13,295 nucleotides of DNA, taken from NCBI GenBank assembly GCA_902984215.1, contig CADWAF010001223.1:1-13295 (forward strand). Direction: 5' to 3'. Position 1 is the first letter of the stretch. Every line of letters begins with the position of its first letter. This DNA is from Willaertia magna (taxonomy: Eukaryota; Heterolobosea; Eutetramitea; Acrasida; Naegleriidae). This document shows, one piece after another, positions 8,801-13,295 of this stretch. The notes under the pieces were generated by a model, which saw nothing but the letters and a program-made list of their open reading frames with translations, was not told the origin of the DNA and did no database searches. A program made the translations under genes and the position numbers.

Positions 8801-8922
8801 TTTTTTATATTTTTTTATTTATTATTTCATCTACCCTTTTAAATCTTTATTTTTTTACTTTAAAGTCCTTTAATATTAAATTCATAATAATTTACATTAA
8901 TTTAACGATAATTATTTTTACA
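5849..8922. other. About 3 kb of extremely AT-rich intergenic DNA, no gene supported
   Basis: From about 5940 to 8920 roughly nine bases in ten are A or T, clearly above the flanking genes. It contains A- and T-runs, (TTA)n stretches (about 6950-7015 and 8230-8250), TTTTAA-type repeats near 8337-8360, a purine-rich GAA/AAG tract at 6555-6632 and the T-rich imperfect repeats listed separately. Open frames here, such as 6806-7075, begin without ATG and encode only Leu/Ile/Phe/Lys low complexity. I see no transposon ends, RNA gene or decayed coding motif. Composition alone would suit an origin, a matrix-attachment or centromere-like region, but nothing specific supports any of these. Confidence 0.6.
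7557..7830. repeat. T-rich imperfect direct repeats (minisatellite-like)
   Basis: Two degenerate copies of a roughly 67-base unit occur at about 7632-7698 and 7741-7807: GTTTTTTTAA, ATTGTTTTA, TATTGTATTTTTTTT, ATGAATTAGATTTTTT. Shorter pieces recur with different spacing, for example AATTTAAGACATTAT at 7617-7631 and 7698-7712, and a diverged form at about 7817-7828. One strand is almost pure T plus G, so the opposite strand is A/C-rich. Confidence 0.65.
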
Positions 8923-9969
8923 TCAATTGTTTTTAAGTAAACAACTACAATACAGCAAAGCATTTACAATCAGTTTACTTCCCTCAGACATTTTTGCCCA
9001 ACCTTCCACAGGAAAGAAATTTAATACACAAATTCTACCAGTCAACTTATTCCCATCATTACTATAACTATCCTTATTAACATAACAGTAATTGCTATAA
9101 AGATTTGGAAAGTACTTTTCAACTAAATTTAATGGTAAAACTCTTGTAGCAATAGCAGGTATCTTTTCTACATCAGTAAACCTAGCAATACATTCTACCG
9201 TTTTGTCATCAAACTCTTCATTCTTATTATATAAATATCCATGAGCATGATCTCCACTTCGCATATGAAAATTTTCGTATCCAATCATTAAGAAATGATC
9301 TTCATATTCCAAACTATTTGGTTTTATATAAGCATTTGACACACCTGTTGTAGTTTGGAGTGTAGGTGTAATTGGATGAAAGTCCTCAAATACACCACCC
9401 AAGAAACCACCAGTGACATTTGAACAATTTGAAAATACAGTTAGAACAACACCACCATAACCGTTCAATAGATAACTACAAATATTTTCTGACATTTTGT
9501 TGGCATGACTAGTATCTAATAGCGAACAAGAATCACCAACGAGTAAAATTGAATGATAGTTTTTTAAATCTTGTAATGAAGGGATTGAGTTGGTTTGTAA
9601 GGTACTATGAATGTCAACATTTTGTAAACCCAATTCTTTACAATATTGTTGGATTTTTGAAAGATAGTTATCATCACCTCTTCCAATAATTAAATATTTT
9701 GATAAAGATGAGTTTAGTAAATTTTTAATGGTTTTTTCATTTTGTAACATTTTTTGTAAAGAAAATGTGTTATTATTATTTATTTTTAATTTTTCCAAAT
9801 AATTATTCCAGTATTTAAATTTATTTAATAATCTTTGTTTAAAAAGAAAAGTGTTTGTGCTTTCAAAAATTGATTTTGACACTTTTTGAAAAGTTAAAAA
9901 ACTCTTGTCATCCAAAAACAAAGAAATTGTTCCGAAAATTTCATCAGGCAACGAGAGAAGAGATGTCAT
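8923..9969 (-). CDS. F-box protein with glutamine-amidotransferase-like C-terminal region
   Basis: ATG at 9969 follows eight A; the 348-residue frame ends in TGA. The N-terminus (LLSLPDEIFGTISLFLDD, residues about 4-45) is an F-box, predicted to bind Skp1 and link the protein to an SCF ubiquitin ligase. A short Asn-rich spacer follows. From about residue 92 the chain alternates hydrophobic strands with loops (YLIIGRG, SILLVGDSC, GGVVLTVFSNCSNVTGG). Such an alpha/beta pattern with an invariant-looking Gly-Gly turn is typical of class I glutamine-amidotransferase-like folds such as ThuA, and the end (GRICVLNFFPVEGW, then LIVNALLYC) fits. I see no clear Cys-His-Glu triad, so it is more likely a binding domain than an enzyme. 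The fold call is by motif impression. It diverges from the RCC1 gene across a 230-base gap. Confidence 0.75.
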   Translation of the reverse strand: MTSLLSLPDEIFGTISLFLDDKSFLTFQKVSKSIFESTNTFLFKQRLLNKFKYWNNYLEKLKINNNNTFSLQKMLQNEKTIKNLLNSSLSKYLIIGRGDDNYLSKIQQYCKELGLQNVDIHSTLQTNSIPSLQDLKNYHSILLVGDSCSLLDTSHANKMSENICSYLLNGYGGVVLTVFSNCSNVTGGFLGGVFEDFHPITPTLQTTTGVSNAYIKPNSLEYEDHFLMIGYENFHMRSGDHAHGYLYNKNEEFDDKTVECIARFTDVEKIPAIATRVLPLNLVEKYFPNLYSNYCYVNKDSYSNDGNKLTGRICVLNFFPVEGWAKMSEGSKLIVNALLYCSCLLKNN

Positions 9970-10017
9970 TTTTTTTTTGCAATCAATTATTTTTTGTAAT
10001 GAATTTTAGAAATTGGG

Positions 10018-10150
10018 TTGGTTGAAAGCAAAGTGGCACAGGGTAAGCGCGGTGAGCTAATTACGCACAGGTCCTTGAATCGAAAGCAAGCTTTGCCATA
10101 ACCTTTCACAACAGCCCCTTGCCCGTTTACAAAGCCCGACTGGTTACAAA
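10018..10150. other. GC-rich island between divergent genes
   Basis: About half of these bases are G or C, against roughly a quarter in the flanking genes and far less in other intergenic DNA. The first part is the tRNA-like element. The second (10099-10150, with AGCCCC, GCCCG and AAGCCCGAC) has no assigned role. Because genes start on both sides (9969 leftward, 10200 rightward), the island must also lie in or near both promoters. Confidence 0.55.
10027..10098 (+). tRNA. tRNA-Ile(AAT)-like gene, probably a degenerate copy
   Basis: The 72 bases fold as a standard cloverleaf with exact canonical spacing. Acceptor stem 10027-10033 pairs with 10091-10097; TG linker; D arm GCAC/GCGC with loop AGGGTAA. 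The anticodon arm is GTGAG/CGCAC with loop CTAATTA (anticodon AAT at 10059-10061). Then come variable AGGTC, T arm CTTGA/GCAAG with loop ATCGAAA, and discriminator A. The A-box (TGGCACAGGGTAAGC) is good. Every stem has one mismatch: A-C at 1-72, A-C in D, A-G in the anticodon stem and A-G in T. The B-box is damaged (AATCGAAAG instead of GTTCGANNC), position 37 is T not A, and no T-run terminator follows closely. These defects favour a pseudogene or an unusual tRNA. Call made by hand folding only. Confidence 0.5.
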
Positions 10151-10199
10151 AAAATAATTTAGGGTATTTTAAAATAACTTTATAAAATTTAAAAAAAAA

Positions 10200-11555
10200 A
10201 TGTCGAGTTTATCCCCCAAATTTCCATTCGTTTCCTTCGGTAATAACGTTGAATACCAATTAGGTCAAGAAAATTAATATTTTAAAGACATTAAATTTTC
10301 TAATAAAAATTTAAATAAAAATTTAAACACAACAAATTTAACAGAACTAAAACAAATTAAAAAAATTGCTTTAGGTTGTAACTATTCCATCATTTTAACA
10401 GAATCAAATGAAATTTACATTTGTGGTTCAAATATTATTTATCAATTAGGAAATTTAAAAAAAACAATTTATCAAACAAAAATACATAGTTATTATAATA
10501 TTTATTATACTAATAGTTATTATTATAGCAATAATAATTTAAATGAACAATTCATTACAAAATTTATAAAATTAAATAAAGAAACAACAAATGATAATTT
10601 TATTAATGAGCTTGGAATGATTAAAGATATTTCTTGTGGTTATGAACATACAATTATTGTAAATGAAGAAAATGAATTGTTTGGAAGTGGTTGTAATTTT
10701 GATGGTCAACTTGGTTTTGAAGAGGATAAAATTATAAAAGGATTTACAAAAATTACAGTACCAATAGAATTAAAAGAATTAAAAATTGAAAAAATAATTT
10801 GTAATTATAATAATAGTGCGATTATTACAAAAAATGGAAAATTATATTTATGTGGATCAAATGCCAATCAAATGTTAGGATTGGATTACAAAATTAAAAA
10901 TATTAAAAAATTTACAAAGTTAAATAATGATGATATTTTAAATAGTTTTGTAACGGATATTGCATTTGGATTATGTCATACAATTATTGTAATAAAAGAA
11001 AAAGAATTATTTGGTTGTGGTTGTAATGCAAGTGGTCAACTAGGATTGGAATCAAAAAAATCTACAATAGACTTTACAAAAATTAATTTTAATAATGGGA
11101 ATATTAAAAAAATTAAATGTGGTAGTTATTTTACAATTATTTTAAACAACTTTAATGAACTATTTAGTTGCGGAGAAAATGAAAAATTCCAAACAGGACA
11201 TTTTACAAAACAAAATATTGAAACCTTTACAAAAATTAATAATTTAACAAATATTAAAGATTTCTCTTGTGGTGATAATTTCTTTATAGCAAAAAGTAAA
11301 TATGATTTCATTTATGGAAGTGGAGAAAATAAATTTGGACAATTTGGTGTAATGTCGAGTAGTGGTGGAAGATCTTTATTTTCAATGAATCATATTGATT
11401 CTAGATTGAATTGTGTAGTTTGTGGAAAGGAATTTACGTATTTTTATAGAAAAGAATCTGAAGAAATGTTAGTTGTTAAAGATGAATTGAAGAATAGGTT
11501 GGAAGAAGGTGAGAATTATATAGATATTGAAATTAAATATTTAAATATTTTATAG
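10200..11555 (+). CDS. RCC1-repeat beta-propeller protein with one in-frame stop codon
   Basis: ATG at 10200 follows a long A-run, the usual start context here. The frame reads through a first RCC1 motif (VSFGNNVEYQLGQEN), meets TAA at 10275-10277, and continues open to TAG at 11553-11555 (451 codons in all). Further RCC1 repeats follow: IKKIALGCNYSIILTESNEI...GSNIIYQLG, ISCGYEHTIIVN...GSGCNFDGQLG, NSAIITKNGKLYLCGSN, FGLCHTIIV...GCNASGQLG, CGSYFTIIL...GENEKFQTG and CGDNFFIA...GENKFGQFG. That makes about seven blades, a complete propeller. RCC1 propellers are protein-interaction or nucleotide-exchange modules; the role of this one is unknown. Starting at the internal Met (10617, residue 140) would lose two blades. 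A GT-AG intron of 48 or 24 bases could remove the stop but would delete the RCC1 motif. A CAA-to-TAA change is the simplest explanation. Confidence 0.7.
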
Positions 11556-11640
11556 AGAAAATAATACTTTGTAAGTTTTATTAAATTACAAGTACATTGC
11601 AAAATAAAAAGGAGTACACAATAATCCTCTTAACAAAAAA

Positions 11641-13038
11641 ATGTCAAAAGTCCTCCTTTCACTATTTCTAATAATAATTGTTGTCACTTTAATTCATCAT
11701 CACTGTGCTTTCGCAACAACTGTTAAAGTAACAACAACACGATATATCATTCCGAATGTTCCTTATTTTGAACAAGAAACAGAATACACTTGTGGTCCTG
11801 CAAGTTTAGATATGTCTCTAAGTTACTTTCATTTCATTACAAGTTCTGGAAAGAAAAATCTTAATAATAAAATTAACAACATTAATGACCACACTATTAA
11901 CAGCAATAGCTATATTAATAAATTTGACCAAAGGGCTATAGCTGATGTAGCTAGAACTTCAAATAAAACTGGAACGAGTGCTTCTGATATTATTCGTTCT
12001 GGAAGATTTTCACCATTCAGTTCAACGCCAACGTCACAATTTTATTTACAATTTCCACAACAAGCACCAAAAGCAGGTTGGTTTGGAATTGAAAATAATA
12101 ATACCACTTTTATAAATATTACAATGGACACAATTTATAAACATGTTGGATTATTAACAATATATTATCCAGATAGAAATGAAATTTTAACGTCAAATAA
12201 TTGTAAAGTTAGAAGAGGAGGAGAAGGTGGAACGACTTGTTGGGTTAAACAATTAGTTAATGAATTTCTAAAGAATAACATTCCAGTTATTTGTTTAATG
12301 TTTTATGATGATTTTGACACTGAAGGACATTATAGATTAGCTGTTGGTTATGAATCTGAGATTAATAAGAATGGAAAGAAAGAAGAAGAAGAAGAAGAAA
12401 TTAAAAGGATAATCATGTGGGATCCTTATAATAGAGAAGGGAATTTACCAGTTTCAAATTTTACGGTAAATGAGTTTTGTAATTTGTGGAATTACACTCA
12501 ACCAAGGATTGAAAATACTTGTTATAAACCTTATTTTGGAGCTGCTTTATTTCCATTACAAATTAAAACGTCATTGAATAGAATGAAAAGTGCCAACATT
12601 ACAGATAGTAATAGTACTTTACAAATAACCGTCAACTATCCTTGTCTGTCAGTTCCAACATCAAAGAAGTACAACAACAATAAGAATGTTAAGAAAAACA
12701 AAAAAGTGAGAGATAATTACTTGCCTTTATACACAGAGTTAAGGAATACAGTTGCTGAAATTACAATGTTTGGTGAGGAAAATGTAAAGAATGGTGGATC
12801 CCAAGTTTTATTTAAAGAAACGATAAAAATTTCTGATGAAATGAAAGTTTGTCAAGAAGAAAATGTAAGGTGGAAAGTACCAAGTAAATATTTAGAACAA
12901 ACTAAAATAATTAGAATTATTGTTAAGGGATGGGTTTGTGATAGAACTACAACGTGGTTATACCAAGAACCAGATAAATTTAGTGAGGGTTATTCTTATT
13001 GTGATTCAGTTGGAGGATATTATATTATGAATATTTAA
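11641..13038 (+). CDS. Secreted C39-like (papain-fold) cysteine peptidase homologue
   Basis: ATG at 11641 follows AACAAAAAA; 465 residues. Residues 1-25 form a signal peptide (hydrophobic LLSLFLIIIVVTLI, likely cleavage after AFA). The peptidase_C39-like domain starts at about residue 35 (YIIPNVPYFEQETEYTCGPA). Gln45 is the probable oxyanion residue, Cys51 the nucleophile, His230 (EGHYRLAVGY) and Asp261 (WDPYNREG) complete the triad in the expected order. Between Cys and His lies a long Asn-rich, glycosylation-site-rich insert (about 70-200), much longer than in bacterial C39 domains. A Glu-run (about 248-253) sits before the Asp strand. Several cysteines after residue 185 suggest disulfides, in keeping with secretion or a lysosome/phagosome location. 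Residues about 310-465 form a second, unrecognised domain. Substrate is unknown. Confidence 0.8.
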   Translation: MSKVLLSLFLIIIVVTLIHHHCAFATTVKVTTTRYIIPNVPYFEQETEYTCGPASLDMSLSYFHFITSSGKKNLNNKINNINDHTINSNSYINKFDQRAIADVARTSNKTGTSASDIIRSGRFSPFSSTPTSQFYLQFPQQAPKAGWFGIENNNTTFINITMDTIYKHVGLLTIYYPDRNEILTSNNCKVRRGGEGGTTCWVKQLVNEFLKNNIPVICLMFYDDFDTEGHYRLAVGYESEINKNGKKEEEEEEIKRIIMWDPYNREGNLPVSNFTVNEFCNLWNYTQPRIENTCYKPYFGAALFPLQIKTSLNRMKSANITDSNSTLQITVNYPCLSVPTSKKYNNNKNVKKNKKVRDNYLPLYTELRNTVAEITMFGEENVKNGGSQVLFKETIKISDEMKVCQEENVRWKVPSKYLEQTKIIRIIVKGWVCDRTTTWLYQEPDKFSEGYSYCDSVGGYYIMNI

Positions 13039-13295
13039 TTTGTACTATTTAAGCAAGTGTTAATAATGTTGAAATTAAGTTTAAAAACACACAAAATTTA
13101 TTAATTTTTACAAATTATACAATATATGTCCCGTGTTGTATATTGTAAGGATTATAATTTACAGATTTTTTAAAAACATTTGTAACATATTATTTAAAAC
13201 ACACACAATTTATTTACAAAATTTTCTGGTAATATTAATACTTTACAATGACTGTTCCTTCATTTCTTTTCAAAATTAAAAATACTTGTCAACTT
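13039..13295. other. AT-rich downstream region; possible start of a next gene at 13248
   Basis: This is the 3' flank of the C39-like gene. An imperfect direct repeat, AAACACACAAAATTTATTA at about 13085 and AAACACACACAATTTATTT at about 13196, is the only structure I see. A plus-strand frame from ATG at 13248 (MTVPSFLFKIKN) stays open to the window end, in a TTTACAATG start context. A minus-strand frame from the edge to a TGA (LTSIFNFEKK) is equally open. Neither can be chosen from 48 bases. Confidence 0.3.

Noticed and set aside
10275..10277. Reassigned stop codon (TAA as Gln)
   Set aside because: TAA ends the eight-cysteine and C39-like genes, and the other long coding frames have no internal TAA.
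10240..10287. 48-base GT-AG intron (or 24 bases from 10264) removing the in-frame TAA
   Set aside because: Both keep the frame, but they would delete a good RCC1 motif and are very short with no pyrimidine tract; kept only as an alternative.

Overview
The window looks like nuclear DNA from a very AT-rich protist. Genes sit on both strands without operon spacing. Products are eukaryotic types: F-box proteins, an RCC1 beta-propeller, a type II membrane protein and a secreted papain-fold protein. Most start codons follow a run of A. TAA, TAG and TGA all close reading frames, so the code looks standard. Intergenic DNA is far more AT-rich than the genes. A heterolobosean amoeba (Naegleria/Willaertia-like) is my best guess, with a dictyostelid-like amoeba as the alternative; no sequence here proves either.

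Layout. 1-982 (-): a membrane-anchored, probable glycosyltransferase gene, broken by a frameshift near 400-505 and cut by the window edge. 1562-1711 (+): an intact 49-residue protein with eight cysteines in four pairs. 1608-5185: an imperfect direct tandem duplication, about 1.78-1.80 kb per unit. Its ends lie inside the eight-cysteine gene and inside an F-box/leucine-rich-repeat gene on the minus strand. It leaves a fragment of the small gene (3386-3489), an F-box-less copy with an intact C-terminus (2083-3390), and a copy with the F-box but a C-terminus broken by a 23-base deletion and a 1-base insertion (3873-5848). 5849-8922: about 3 kb of extremely AT-rich DNA with T-rich imperfect repeats and no supported gene. 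8923-9969 (-): an F-box protein with a glutamine-amidotransferase-like C-terminal region. 10027-10098 (+): a 72-base tRNA-Ile(AAT)-like cloverleaf with one mismatch in every stem, lying in a GC-rich island between two divergent genes. 10200-11555 (+): an RCC1-repeat protein interrupted by one in-frame TAA. 11641-13038 (+): a secreted C39-like cysteine peptidase homologue with its catalytic residues in place. 13039-13295: AT-rich, no gene proven.

The genes do not form a pathway. Two themes stand out. One is expansion and decay of ubiquitin-ligase adaptor genes (F-box), together with an RCC1 gene. The other is the number of lesions: one frameshifted gene, one duplicated and broken gene, one nonsense codon and one degenerate tRNA. 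These could reflect a fast-evolving accessory or subtelomeric region. Uncorrected sequencing errors or merged haplotypes could explain some of them, and raw reads would settle it.
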